The position numbers and the translations under genes were made by a program. This document shows, piece after piece, positions 1-8,441 of a stretch of 64,000 bases of DNA. The DNA comes from JANMMJ01 sp031373255 (GTDB taxonomy: Bacteria > Pseudomonadota > Alphaproteobacteria > Rhizobiales > Aestuariivirgaceae), in assembly GCA_031373255.1 (NCBI GenBank), contig JANMMJ010000246.1:1-64000 (forward strand), written 5' to 3'. Within the stretch, counting starts at the first letter, position 1, and every line of letters starts with the position of its first letter. The notes under the pieces were generated by a model. That model was not told where the DNA came from. It did no database searches and saw nothing but the letters and a program-made list of their open reading frames with translations.

Positions 1-42
1 CAAGGCATCGACCGTCCGCTTGGTGATCCTGCCCGCTGCCAT
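1..42 (-). CDS. Tyrosine recombinase (phage-type integrase), N-terminal fragment
   Basis: Only the first 14 codons lie in the window; they read MAAGRITKRTVDAL from an ATG at 42 and run off the left edge. This matches the start of the arm-type DNA-binding region of tyrosine recombinases, where an I/L-T-x-R-T-V-x-A-L string is typical. A strong GGGAGGA ribosome binding site lies 5-11 bases upstream. The gene points away from a tRNA-Arg fragment at 199-247, as expected for an integrase at the edge of the element it moves. The family call rests on very few residues plus this context. Confidence 0.6.
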   Translation of the reverse strand, partial: MAAGRITKRTVDAL

Positions 43-64
43 CTTGCATCCTCCCTTGGTACCG

Positions 65-84
65 GGGTAACACCAGGGTAACAC
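65..84. repeat. Two GGGTAACAC direct repeats (candidate integrase arm sites)
   Basis: GGGTAACAC occurs at 65-73 and again at 76-84, one helical turn apart, between the integrase start and the tRNA fragment. Short direct repeats between int and the core site are typical of integrase or excisionase arm sites. The role is inferred from position; only the repeat is seen. Confidence 0.35.
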
Positions 85-198
85 ACCCTTGGTAGACCCG
101 GGAAACCGTCAGAAACAAGATAATGTGCATAAGCCTCATAAATCAAGGCTTTTTAATGCTATGGGTGACACCAGAAAATGGAGGAATTGCGCAACATT

Positions 199-247
199 TG
201 CCCTCCGAAGGCAGAGGTCACAGGTTCGAATCCTGTCGGGTGCGCCA
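199..247 (+). other. attR-like 3' half of a tRNA-Arg(CCG) gene
   Basis: The segment contains the anticodon stem-loop (loop 203-209, anticodon CCG at 205-207), the T arm (ACAGG-TTCGAAT-CCTGT, 220-236), the 3' acceptor strand CGGGTGC (237-243), discriminator G and encoded CCA (245-247). No D arm or matching 5' acceptor strand GCACCCG lies in the 80 bases upstream, so it is not a complete tRNA gene. A tRNA 3' half next to an integrase is the classical attachment-site copy left when an element inserts into a tRNA gene. The intact tRNA-Arg should lie to the left of the window, at the other end of the element. An apparent minus-strand ORF across it (containing DRIRTCDLCLRR) is the known spurious translation of a tRNA. 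Confidence 0.8.
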
Positions 248-349
248 TTTTGCTTCTTGTCCACCCCGCGACAAACTGGGCTCTGCGCGTCGGCTATCGA
301 CCCGATATGGCTCCCTTGGCACAAAACCCGGCAGAACCACGTCAAGCAG

Positions 350-859
350 CTAAGCTTCCAAGCCACCAAGATTGAATGCAGGAGCGAATCTTAATTCGCC
401 GATTGGAGGTTGGCCTTGCAGAACGATCCATTGAATATAACGTGTCTCAAGCGTTCCGCAGGTAAGCCGGCCATCGCTCTTGAAGCCAAATCGGCTGTAA
501 AGGTCTGGAGATCCGATCAAAGCACAACCTCGGGCACCACGTTCACTGAGCAGAGACAGACCCTTTTCGATTAGACTTCTTCCGATGCCCCGTCTTTGCC
601 GTTTTGGTTCTACTGCAACCGGCCCCAGTCCGAACCAGCCATCATGCTTTCCGCCAATGGTCACTGGCGAAAATGCGATGTGGCCGACGGCTTCATCATG
701 AACTTCCGCAACCAGTGAAATGGTCAGATCGCCACTCGTGCGAAGCATGCGGATAATCTGGGCCTCTGATCCATTGCTGAATGGCATCGGCTCGAAGGCT
801 CGCGTGGTAAGTTCGTGAATTGCCGCGTGGTCATGAGGTTTTTCATCGCGTACGAGCAT
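350..859 (-). CDS. GNAT family N-acetyltransferase
   Basis: This 169-residue protein has the single-domain size of GNAT acetyltransferases, which move an acetyl group from acetyl-CoA to an amine. The acetyl-CoA pyrophosphate loop (motif A) is seen at residues 77-96: GLGPVAVEP followed by QRRGIGRSL, fitting the Q/R-x-x-G-x-G/A pattern. The C-terminal half (SPDLYSRFGF) resembles the YhbS-type subgroup, where a tyrosine near this position often acts as general acid. The substrate cannot be told. It is the first chromosomal gene after the tRNA-Arg attachment site. It stands alone, with no operon partner in reach. Confidence 0.85.
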   Translation of the reverse strand: MLVRDEKPHDHAAIHELTTRAFEPMPFSNGSEAQIIRMLRTSGDLTISLVAEVHDEAVGHIAFSPVTIGGKHDGWFGLGPVAVEPKRQRRGIGRSLIEKGLSLLSERGARGCALIGSPDLYSRFGFKSDGRLTCGTLETRYIQWIVLQGQPPIGELRFAPAFNLGGLEA

Positions 860-1533
860 AGTTGAATTCTACCTTCCTCGGGAACATCGCGCAGCCAGTG
901 CAATCAACGACTACTTTGTCCACTACCGCGCGGCCCTGTTGGTCCGCGCGCAAGTCAAGGTTCCACCCAAAACAGTCCACCGCAACAGAAATCATATGGC
1001 GCCCACAATGACACAGCACTGCCGGTTTCATCCTATCCGGCGCGACAAAGTTTCAAGGTCTATGCCATCAGGCGCCGGTCGCAACGCAATGCTGGCGGGA
1101 ACCGCGATTTCCATGCCACCCAAGCGCACTGCATGAACTGATTGTCTATCGTAGCGGTGCGCTCCGCCCCATCGTCATCCAGTCCTGAGCCGCATGTGAA
1201 GGTCTTTCGAATGCCCAAATTCCGATACTCGGCTCCGCGTCATTCACCTCAGCCTCGATCAACCCGAATAGGATCGTACCTCAACTCAACGACACCATTC
1301 TCGCCTTGATTGCTCGACATACGGCTGTGGAACGCAGAAAAGAATGAAGCAGTCAAGGTTTCGATGTGCTGTCCAGATCACCCTGCCGTACGCTGCGGAA
1401 ATAGACGTTGATGATCGTGTCATCGCACTGTACTCGCGCCCATCGCGGTGCACGGTTTCATTGCTCGCCGCGTGGACCTATTAAATCGGCGTTCATGGAA
1501 TAGCTGTGTCGGTCTGGAGACCTTCTGCAGCGC
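860..1533. other. 674-base stretch without a convincing gene
   Basis: Short reading frames occur on both strands (843-1031 minus, 939-1136 plus), but none has a recognisable domain or good ribosome binding site, and the first overlaps the acetyltransferase start. On the minus strand near 1380-1420 a short run (NVYFRSVRQGDLD) faintly recalls the first helix of SnoaL-like proteins and could be a gene remnant. Decayed DNA is common near tRNA insertion sites. Confidence 0.4.
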
Positions 1534-2310
1534 CTAGCCGATATCCAGCTCCCGCTTGCGCCGGACAAATGCCGAATGAACCGGAGCTTCTGGCCGGATG
1601 CGGCCATCCTCGCCCCATTCCGCCATGCGGTTGAACCGGATGACTGGCCGCTCATCGAGGCGGAGCAGGCTTTCGTGATAATCGGTGACAATGGATTTTA
1701 GCCTGGCTTCGATCTCGACCGGATCGGAATAGCGCAAGCCTGCTTCCACGCCATAGGAAACGAACGGCGTGATCACGTCATAGCCCACATAGGCAAGTGA
1801 GAAATTCACCGGCCACAGCATCAGGTCGATATCGCCGCTGCGGCCATCATGCGCGTAAGTATTACGGCTGGTGCCGACCGTCACTGAAAGCATGGCGCGC
1901 TTGCCGGTGAAGCGGCCATTCTCGAAGCGCTTCTTGCTCGTGTAGGCATCGCCATAGGCCAGCACCCGGTCGAACCAGCCTTTCAGCATCGCCGGCGGCA
2001 GGTGCCACCACATGGGATACTGCAGGATCAGCAGGTCGGCCCGGTCCATGAGCGCCAGTTCATCCATCACCATCTTGGGAAGCGTGCCCTCCGCGGAAGC
2101 ATGGCGCTGCTCGGTCTGGGCATCGAAGCGGGAAGGCTCGGCGCGGTGTGCATAGTGATCGGCACGCTCGCATGGATCGAAACCCATCGCGTAAAGATCG
2201 GAGGTCGATGTGCTCCAGCCCGCGGCTTCAAGTGCCGCGGAACCTGAACGCACCAGATGCGCGTTGAAGGACTGCGTCTCGGGATGGGCAAGGACGAAGT
2301 GGGCCTGCAT
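1534..2310 (-). CDS. NAD(P)H dehydrogenase (quinone), flavodoxin fold
   Basis: The 258-residue protein belongs to the NQO/MdaB/KefF flavodoxin-like family: FMN- or FAD-dependent two-electron reduction of quinones with NAD(P)H. The N-terminal strand and phosphate loop read FVLAHPETQSFNAHL. The flavin-binding block YPMWWHLPPAMLKGWFDRV and the following VLAYGDAY are diagnostic. I chose the ATG at 2310, which starts directly at the first beta strand and lies two bases after the stop of the upstream phosphatase gene. The longer frame would add 28 residues lying inside that gene. It is last in a tight minus-strand run with the phosphatase and fructokinase genes, so it is probably co-transcribed with them. 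Its link to sugar metabolism is unclear. Confidence 0.85.
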   Translation of the reverse strand: MQAHFVLAHPETQSFNAHLVRSGSAALEAAGWSTSTSDLYAMGFDPCERADHYAHRAEPSRFDAQTEQRHASAEGTLPKMVMDELALMDRADLLILQYPMWWHLPPAMLKGWFDRVLAYGDAYTSKKRFENGRFTGKRAMLSVTVGTSRNTYAHDGRSGDIDLMLWPVNFSLAYVGYDVITPFVSYGVEAGLRYSDPVEIEARLKSIVTDYHESLLRLDERPVIRFNRMAEWGEDGRIRPEAPVHSAFVRRKRELDIG

Positions 2311-2312
2311 CG

Positions 2313-3110
2313 TCAGGGCCGCCCGCCATCGGCCAAAGCCACCAGTTTTGGATAAAGCGCTGCCGATCCGGCCAGCAACCGGTTGCCTTTCCACAATCCG
2401 TCATTTGCGAGAAAGTCGCTGACTGTCCCGCCGGCGGCTTCGATCACCGCGATGGCGCCGAGGCAGTCCCATGAATTGATATGCGGCTCGACATAGCCGA
2501 TCAGCCTCCCGCAGGCGACGTAGCACAAGGCCAGAGCCCCCGAGCCGTCACGGTAGAACATGGCGCCTTCCCGGAGCAGCGGACCAAACACCGACAGGAA
2601 GGCATCGGGCTGCACCCGTGGCGAATAGCCGACACCGATGATGCCGTCGCTCAGCTTCGTGGTATTCTTGATGTGGATGGGCTTCCCATTGAGCGTGGCG
2701 CCAGCCCCTCGGCGGCCGGCGAAAAGTTCGGCGCGCGCCGGGGCAAAAACCAGGCCCGCTTCGACGGCGCCATGCGCCACAAGGGCGATGGAAATGCACC
2801 AGCTCGTCATGCCGCTGACGAAAGGCTGCGTGCCATCAATGGGATCGACTACCCAGATGCAGGCACTGTCGCGTAGTTCGTCCCGTCCGGTCTCCTCGCC
2901 GAGGAAAGCATCTTCCGGAAAGCGCTGTTTCAGCCGGTCGCGGATCAGCACCTCGGTATTGACATCGGCTTCGCTGGCCATGTCCTGATGGCCCTTGGCG
3001 GTGACTGTGAGCGTGTCGAGCCGCTGAAAATAGGAAAGCGCCAGTGCTCCCGCTTCCACGATCAGGGCGAGTGCAAAATCAAAGCGATCCTTAATGGCAG
3101 TAGCCTCCAT
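2313..3110 (-). CDS. Inositol monophosphatase family protein (histidinol-phosphatase-like)
   Basis: This 265-residue protein has all the metal-binding motifs of the Mg2+-dependent Li+-sensitive phosphatase family: GEET at residues 71-74, DPIDGT at 89-94, and WDCLGAIAVIEAAGG near the C-terminus. These enzymes hydrolyse phosphate monoesters of inositol, fructose 1,6-bisphosphate, histidinol phosphate or 3'-phosphoadenosine phosphate; the sequence does not settle which. The ATG at 3110 is two bases downstream of the fructokinase stop, and the 126 residues upstream in this frame are low-complexity shadow sequence. Position between a fructokinase and other sugar genes makes a sugar phosphate plausible, but that is inference. 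Confidence 0.85.
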   Translation of the reverse strand: MEATAIKDRFDFALALIVEAGALALSYFQRLDTLTVTAKGHQDMASEADVNTEVLIRDRLKQRFPEDAFLGEETGRDELRDSACIWVVDPIDGTQPFVSGMTSWCISIALVAHGAVEAGLVFAPARAELFAGRRGAGATLNGKPIHIKNTTKLSDGIIGVGYSPRVQPDAFLSVFGPLLREGAMFYRDGSGALALCYVACGRLIGYVEPHINSWDCLGAIAVIEAAGGTVSDFLANDGLWKGNRLLAGSAALYPKLVALADGGRP

Positions 3111-3112
3111 CG

Positions 3113-4009
3113 TCAATCCTTCCACAGCCAGGCAGCGCCCCGCACCCCGCTTGAATCGCCATGCAGCGCCTTGCGGATCGGCGTCTCGAACACCGGCGAG
3201 AAAGTGTAGCGCGCCAGCGCCTGCGGCAGGTCCTGGTAGAGTTCCTCGATGTTGGACATGCCGCCCCCCATCACGAAGATATCGGGATCGAGCGTGTTTA
3301 CGACGATGGCGAGCCCGCGTGCCGTGCGGTCGATGTAGCGCTCCCACACCAGCCGCGCCAGCCGGTTGCCGTTTCGCATCCGGCCGACGATCTCCCACGG
3401 CTTTAGATCTTCCTGCGTATGCCGCGCGTAGTCCGCCTGGAAGGCCCGCCCCGAGATCCAGGTTTCCATGCAGCCGTTCTTGCCGCAATAGCAGGGTGAA
3501 CCCGGAACCTCGCTCAGCGCCGCATAAGGGAGGGGATTATGGCCCCAATCCCCGGCACTGTTGTTTGGCCCGTGATGGGCCCGTCCGCCAACCGCAATGC
3601 CGGCCCCGGCGCCGCTGCCCAGGATCACGGCAAAGACCACATTGAAACCCGCTCCCGCACCATCGACAGCTTCCGAAGCCGCCAGGCAATCTGCATCGTT
3701 CTCAACCCGGATGTCGCGCTTCAGTGCATCGCGGAGGTCCTTTTCGACCGGCTGCCCCAGCAGCCATGTCGAACTTGCACCCTTGCCGAGCCGCGAGCGT
3801 GGCTCGAGCGATCCCGGAATGCCTATTCCGATGCTGCCTGTTTGTCCGGTCTCGCTTTCCATCCGCGCGATGAGATCGGCAATCATGCTGATGCAGCGGT
3901 GGTAATCGTGGCGCGGTGTATCTTCGCGAAGCCTGATAAGCTCTTCGCCCGCTGGAGTGAGCGCCACGCCCTCGATCTTTGTTCCGCCCCAGTCAATGCC
4001 GATCAGCAT
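3113..4009 (-). CDS. ROK family fructokinase / sugar kinase
   Basis: This 298-residue cytoplasmic ATP-dependent hexose kinase begins with the phosphate-binding loop MLIGIDWGGTKIEG. It also has the substrate motif ENDAD (103-107), the metal-site histidine region GDWGHNPL (154-160) and the ROK zinc motif CYCGKNGC (173-180). The GHNPLP form and overall match resemble Mak/fructokinase more than N-acetylmannosamine kinase. It fits the fructose transporter FrcBCA 6 kb away, which here lacks an adjacent kinase, so fructose or mannose phosphorylation is the likely job. I chose ATG 4009; a TTG at 4045 would add 12 residues. It is first of a three-gene minus-strand run with the phosphatase and quinone reductase genes. 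Confidence 0.88.
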   Translation of the reverse strand: MLIGIDWGGTKIEGVALTPAGEELIRLREDTPRHDYHRCISMIADLIARMESETGQTGSIGIGIPGSLEPRSRLGKGASSTWLLGQPVEKDLRDALKRDIRVENDADCLAASEAVDGAGAGFNVVFAVILGSGAGAGIAVGGRAHHGPNNSAGDWGHNPLPYAALSEVPGSPCYCGKNGCMETWISGRAFQADYARHTQEDLKPWEIVGRMRNGNRLARLVWERYIDRTARGLAIVVNTLDPDIFVMGGGMSNIEELYQDLPQALARYTFSPVFETPIRKALHGDSSGVRGAAWLWKD

Positions 4010-4330
4010 GTGGTTTTCTTTGGCCTGATAGCTTTTTCCTGCCAAAGGCTATGGCATTGTGCGCGGGCCGTCGAGAGGGCTGGATTGAAGGCATGTCAAG
4101 CACTTGCCCTTGGTCTTTGCGGAGAAAGCTGGTAAGGACCCGGCACGAAGTTTGGGTTTATTCACTGTCGGCGCCATGGCCACGCTTTGCCGCGGCTGGC
4201 TGACGAAATGTCCAGAACATCGAAATCGACGAAATTCCCGCGCGATCCGCGTGTATTTCCAGGTTGCAGGAACGCAATCCAGGGCCATGGCGCCAAGCCA
4301 GAAGCCTTTGGTCCAAACCGGAGCAAATGA

Positions 4331-4504
4331 ATGCCATTTCCACCGAACTACAATCAGGAACGCAATAGCCGCTCCCGCGTCAAGGCCCAGAAGGCCCTTG
4401 AAAAGCAGTTGAAGCGCGACGAGAAGTCCAGCCAGCGCAAGCAGGAACGGCCGCCGGAGCAGGGTGACGAGGCGGTGGCTGCCAACAAGAAGGAAAACGG
4501 CTGA
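4331..4504 (+). CDS. Small highly charged protein of unknown function (57 aa)
   Basis: An ATG at 4331 opens a 57-codon frame that ends with TGA at 4502-4504, whose last base starts the next gene's ATG. The product begins MPFPPNYNQERNSRSR and is rich in Lys, Arg, Glu and Gln (QKALEKQLKRDEKSS), with no cysteine, signal peptide or membrane segment; it is probably helical or disordered. A GGAG sequence lies about 7 bases upstream. The overlapping stop/start with the 71-residue gene downstream and the coding-like residue mix support a real gene, although its function is unknown. Confidence 0.6.
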   Translation: MPFPPNYNQERNSRSRVKAQKALEKQLKRDEKSSQRKQERPPEQGDEAVAANKKENG

Positions 4505-4719
4505 TGGCCAAGAAGAAACCGCGCGTCGATGACAGCATCATTCTTTTTGACGTGATCTATGAGGATGGCACGAAAAGTTCGCGCCGCCGCGTCACCGCAG
4601 CCGAAGTGGAAGATGGGGATGAACAGGCCCGGACCATCATCATGACCCAGGACCGCCAGATCGCCGAGATGTCGGGCCGTGACCGCGGCCCGATCAAATC
4701 GATCACCCGCTCGCCCTGA
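4504..4719 (+). CDS. Conserved small protein of unknown function (71 aa)
   Basis: This 71-residue protein (MAKKKPRVDDSIILFDVIYED at the start) has a central beta-strand-like segment (IILFDVIYEDGTKSSRRRV) and a charged C-terminal half with AEVEDGDEQARTIIMTQDRQ. It has no signal peptide or membrane segment. It is translationally coupled to the 57-residue gene through a TGATG junction, so the two products are probably made together. I recognise the pattern of a conserved alphaproteobacterial hypothetical but know no function for it. Confidence 0.65.
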   Translation: MAKKKPRVDDSIILFDVIYEDGTKSSRRRVTAAEVEDGDEQARTIIMTQDRQIAEMSGRDRGPIKSITRSP

Positions 4720-4777
4720 TCCAAACGGCAGCGCGGTCACCACGCTTGCGCTGATCCTATTCCCTGCCAGCGAGCCT

Positions 4778-6631
4778 CTACGATGCCTTTGGTTTGACCA
4801 CGACGAGCTTCGTTGTGGAGAGGCGCCGGTTGGTTCTTAACATTGACTTTGCATTTTTCGCGTTTGTTGAAACCACACTATAGGGCACGGCCATGCTGCT
4901 GCGTTTCAATCCCTTTTCGAGGATTGCTATTTGCTCCTCCGGGAGATTTAAATGCGCTGACTTGATGGCATCGGTGCTATCGCCCAATGGGTCAACGCGA
5001 CGGATCTCCGCGGCCAGTCGTCCTGCCTCTTCGATCCGCCCCATGTTGCCGAGGCTGATCAGGGTATAGCGCAGTGCAGGGAGGAAGTCTGGTCGCGCAC
5101 TGAGCGCCTTGAAGCCGGATGCGACCGCGCTCGCGAAGTCGCCGGCCAGCGTGTAGTTCATGCACTTTGCAGTATCGAGGAAGAAAATGTAGGGATTCAG
5201 CTCTGCTATGCTGCTGGCCCAGTTTGCATGCCTGATGCCTTCCTGCGGCTGGCCGTTGTAGGCGTGCATGACCGAATAGATGTCCCATGACAGCGGCCGG
5301 TTCGGATTGATGGCCAGCGATCTCTGAACCAGGTCCCTTGCCCGGTCGCGATTGTTCAGGATGAACAGGTTGACATGTGAACACAGTGCCAGTGACAGCG
5401 CATTGTTGGGATCAAGTTCAATGGCTTTCCGGGAGGCCCATTCTGCCTTTTCGGTGATGAGGGGACTGCGCGGCGCCAAGCACTGTCCGACCTTGAAGGT
5501 CTGGAGATAGGCCATCCACGCATAACTTTGCGCATCCGGTGCGAGTTCCAGTGATTTCTGGATTCGCGCTTCCGCCTGCGCATGCCGCTCCCTGCCAAGA
5601 TCATACATGTCGTCGATAGCGGCCAGAATGAGCAACTGCGCCATCGCCTCCGGCCGGTCGTTCGAAGACGCCAGCAACCGCCGATAGATGCTCTGCGCCG
5701 CATCGGTGGCAAAGTTGATGTAGGACAAAACCTGTTGATTGCGCTCAATTCCGGAAACGTCGTAGGTGACGGGCAGGTTCGCCACCCATTCGATGCGCGA
5801 TGTGTGCGAATTGGCAATTTTGAGTTCCGCGACAAACTCAGCGCCCGTGTCCCGCACCTTCGTCTGGAAGACCAGAACGGAGGATTTATCGTTCCTCTGT
5901 ATGGAGCCATCGAATGTCGGAGCGTGATTTTCCCGCCCATCGACGACGTCGATGCTTTGAATTTCGACGACGTTGCGGATGAAAAGCTCGGTTAGCGCAT
6001 CTGCGAGATGACGCCCGCGCGGACTTTGCGTTTGCAAGACCGGGGGCAGGATCAGGATCGCCGGGCGAAGCAGGTCGTGTCGCGAACCGGCTTCATGGAC
6101 AGGCATGACAACAGCGGAGGACGCTTTGGCTGCACTGGCCCGCTGCTTCGCCAAGGCCTCAGATTCTTCGCGAAGATTGAACCAGCGGGCTCGCTCCAGC
6201 GCCAGCCATTCTTCGAATTCAGGATCGCCGACATCGATGCCCGCGAGAAACTCGCCCTGGCTTGCTAGAACGGGATGGTTGAAATCGCCGCGCATCCAGG
6301 CCTCGCGCACCTTCAGCGCATCCACCTCGACAGCCGAAAGGTCGAGCCGTACGCTGATTTGGCCGATATCAAGAATCTCGGCGCAGTGCTTTCCGAGTGA
6401 TTTGCGGATGTCGCGCAGGCACTGCCGCAGGCTGGCGAAGGCCTGCTCGGCCTGCTTTTCACTCCAAAGCTTGTCGCACAGCCACACCCGCGAACACACG
6501 CCGCGTTCGGCAAGCACCAGCAGGGCCAGAAGCGCCTGGGCCTTCCGTCCTTTCGGTGTCAAGTTTTCCCCGCCTGGCCCCTCGATATGGAAGGTGCCAA
6601 ACAGGGATAGCCTCGTGACGCGCTGTACCAA
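4778..6631 (-). CDS. SARP-type transcriptional regulator with C-terminal TPR repeats
   Basis: The protein starts with a winged-helix OmpR/SARP-like DNA-binding region (RLSLFGTFHIEGP, then RKAQALLALLVLAERGVCSR and LRQCLRDIRKSLG), followed by a short BTAD-like segment containing EEWLALERARWF. A linker leads to an adenylate-cyclase/TolB-associated-like middle region, and the last ~250 residues hold degenerate TPR units, for example ASRKAIELDPNNALSLAL and LVQRSLAINPNRPLSWDIY. Proteins of this build are cytoplasmic one-component regulators common in rhizobia; their ligands are mostly unknown. The start is uncertain: the frame stays open to a TTG at 6709. I chose TTG 6631, four codons before the domain begins, because it has a purine-rich GAGAG upstream. 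Targets cannot be inferred. Confidence 0.75.
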   Translation of the reverse strand: MVQRVTRLSLFGTFHIEGPGGENLTPKGRKAQALLALLVLAERGVCSRVWLCDKLWSEKQAEQAFASLRQCLRDIRKSLGKHCAEILDIGQISVRLDLSAVEVDALKVREAWMRGDFNHPVLASQGEFLAGIDVGDPEFEEWLALERARWFNLREESEALAKQRASAAKASSAVVMPVHEAGSRHDLLRPAILILPPVLQTQSPRGRHLADALTELFIRNVVEIQSIDVVDGRENHAPTFDGSIQRNDKSSVLVFQTKVRDTGAEFVAELKIANSHTSRIEWVANLPVTYDVSGIERNQQVLSYINFATDAAQSIYRRLLASSNDRPEAMAQLLILAAIDDMYDLGRERHAQAEARIQKSLELAPDAQSYAWMAYLQTFKVGQCLAPRSPLITEKAEWASRKAIELDPNNALSLALCSHVNLFILNNRDRARDLVQRSLAINPNRPLSWDIYSVMHAYNGQPQEGIRHANWASSIAELNPYIFFLDTAKCMNYTLAGDFASAVASGFKALSARPDFLPALRYTLISLGNMGRIEEAGRLAAEIRRVDPLGDSTDAIKSAHLNLPEEQIAILEKGLKRSSMAVPYSVVSTNAKNAKSMLRTNRRLSTTKLVVVKPKAS

Positions 6632-6776
6632 GCCGCACCGCTCTCGACTTCTAAGACCGATTGTACCCCGAGTGGTTGCAACTAAAGCAAAGTCGGAATG
6701 CCGAGGCAAGAAAATCGCGCGAAGGTTCTGGCAATTGAATCAATTCTTAGAGGCCCCTGCTCCCACCTGGAGGCTT

Positions 6777-8417
6777 TCACGGCGAAAGGTTCCGCAGATG
6801 CCGGACCAGCCCAGCGGTGGACGCATCGCGGCCCTCTGTCCCCTCTTTACCCTCGATCACCGGCTGCAAGGCGGTGGCCAGCTCTTTGCCAAGCTCGACG
6901 CCCCATTGGTCATAGGCATTGATGTCCCAGATCGCGGCCTCGCAGAACACCCGGTGTTCGTAAAGCGCGATGAGCCGTCCCAGCGTGAACGGATCGAGCT
7001 GCTTGTAAGCAATGGTGATCGACGGGCGATTGCCGGGAAACACCCGGTGCGGCGCAAGCCGCTTTGCATCCTTCTTGCTGCGGCCCATGGCCAGAAGCTG
7101 CGCGCTCGCTTCTTCAAGCGTGCGCCCGCGCATCAGCGCTTCCGATTGCGCCAGGCAATTAGCCATCAGCATCTGGTGCTGGCCGCGCATGTGAGGCTCG
7201 TGGCCTTCTGCGGCGATCAGGAATTCCACCGGCACAATATCGGTGCCCTGGTGCAGCAGCTGAAAAAACGCGTGCTGGCCATTGGTGCCGGGTTCGCCCC
7301 AGACCACCGGGCCGGTTGCAACCCGGCTCACCCGGCCGTCCCGCGACACCCGCTTGCCGTTCGATTCCATGTCGAGCTGCTGCAGGTAGGCGGGAAGCCG
7401 GGCAAGACGTTGATCGTAGGGAATAATTGCGCGCGTGCCGTATCCGCACACATTGCGATGCCAGACGCCGATCAGCGCATAGATGAGCGGCAGGTTTTTC
7501 GACGGTGAAGCGCTGGTGAAATGCGCGTCCATGGCATGGCCGCCGGCCAGGAACTGATCGAAGTTTTTGGGCCCGATGGCGATCATCAAGGGCAGGCCGA
7601 TAGCCGACCACAGCGAATAGCGTCCACCGACCCAATCCCAGAAACCGAACGTGCGCGAGGCATCGATGCCGAATGCGCCGACCTTGTCGAGTGCTGTCGA
7701 GACGGCGGCGAAATGTGCGCCCACCGCCACTTCGCCGAGCGCTGAAGCAATCCACGCCCGCGCCGCTCTGGCGTTGGTCATGGTTTCGATGGTGGTGAAG
7801 GTCTTGGACGCAATGATGAACAGCGTCGATGCCGGGTCCAGTGTCTTCAGCGTATCGGCAAGATGGGCGCCGTCCACATTGGAAACGAAGTGCAGGCGCG
7901 GACCGCCATGATAGGGTGCCAGTGCCAGTGTCGCCATGGCCGGCCCGAGATCGGAGCCGCCGATTCCGATATTGACGACATCGTGAATGCGTCCGCCATG
8001 ATGCGCCGTGATTGTGCCAGAGCGTAAACCCTCGGCAAAGGCGCCCATGCGTTGCAGCACTTCGCGCACCCCCGGCATGACATCCTGGCCGGCGGCCAGA
8101 ATTGGCTTCCCCGGTGGATTGCGGAGAGCCGCATGCAGCACCGCGCGGCCCTCGGTGAAGTTGATCGTTTCGCCGGAGAACATTTTCTGCCGCTTTCCGG
8201 CAACGTCGCCCGCCTCCGCCAGCTCGAACAGCAGTTTCAAGATTTCGCTGTCGACGGCGCATTTCGAGAAGTCGAGCAGCATGTCGTCGAGATGCACCGA
8301 GAACTGATCGAAACGGCCGGCATTGTGAGCGAAGGCCGAGCGCATGTCGCCAAGCGGGTTTTCCCTGCGCCGCGCCTTGAGCTTGGTCAGCACACGTGTC
8401 ACGGCTGCTGTTGCCAT
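6777..8417 (-). CDS. pgi: Glucose-6-phosphate isomerase
   Basis: This 546-residue enzyme interconverts glucose 6-phosphate and fructose 6-phosphate in the cytoplasm. Family signatures are clear: the phosphate-binding segment VNIGIGGSDLGPAMA, SKTFTTIETMTNA, the DWVGGRYSLWSAIG block, and VVWGEPGTNGQHAFFQLLHQG with the catalytic Glu. Length is normal for the bacterial enzyme. ATG 8417 has an AGGGAGA ribosome binding site. It lies 24 bases after the FucU-type mutarotase gene and behind the ROK regulator, so the three form an operon divergent from frcBCA. That context makes sense: fructose 6-phosphate from imported fructose must be turned into glucose 6-phosphate to enter the Entner-Doudoroff pathway encoded at 20-24 kb. 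Confidence 0.97.
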   Translation of the reverse strand: MATAAVTRVLTKLKARRRENPLGDMRSAFAHNAGRFDQFSVHLDDMLLDFSKCAVDSEILKLLFELAEAGDVAGKRQKMFSGETINFTEGRAVLHAALRNPPGKPILAAGQDVMPGVREVLQRMGAFAEGLRSGTITAHHGGRIHDVVNIGIGGSDLGPAMATLALAPYHGGPRLHFVSNVDGAHLADTLKTLDPASTLFIIASKTFTTIETMTNARAARAWIASALGEVAVGAHFAAVSTALDKVGAFGIDASRTFGFWDWVGGRYSLWSAIGLPLMIAIGPKNFDQFLAGGHAMDAHFTSASPSKNLPLIYALIGVWHRNVCGYGTRAIIPYDQRLARLPAYLQQLDMESNGKRVSRDGRVSRVATGPVVWGEPGTNGQHAFFQLLHQGTDIVPVEFLIAAEGHEPHMRGQHQMLMANCLAQSEALMRGRTLEEASAQLLAMGRSKKDAKRLAPHRVFPGNRPSITIAYKQLDPFTLGRLIALYEHRVFCEAAIWDINAYDQWGVELGKELATALQPVIEGKEGTEGRDASTAGLVRHLRNLSP

Positions 8418-8441
8418 GGCGGTTCTCCCTTTTCGGAATGT

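Noticed and set aside
136..369. 77-residue minus-strand ORF containing DRIRTCDLCLRR
   Set aside because: It is the antisense translation of the tRNA-Arg 3' half, a well-known annotation artefact.
843..1031. 62-residue minus-strand ORF overlapping the acetyltransferase start
   Set aside because: No domain, no clear ribosome binding site, and an overlap into the neighbour's coding start; treated as chance.
1380..1440. Short SnoaL-like string (NVYFRSVRQGDLD) on the minus strand
   Set aside because: Only about 13 suggestive residues with a stop close by; too little to call a pseudogene.
4049..4288. 79-residue minus-strand ORF before the fructokinase gene
   Set aside because: Low-complexity translation without family features; more likely the leader region of the small plus-strand genes.
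6105..7508. 467-residue plus-strand ORF across the SARP and pgi genes
   Set aside because: It is antisense to two recognisable proteins and has no domain of its own.
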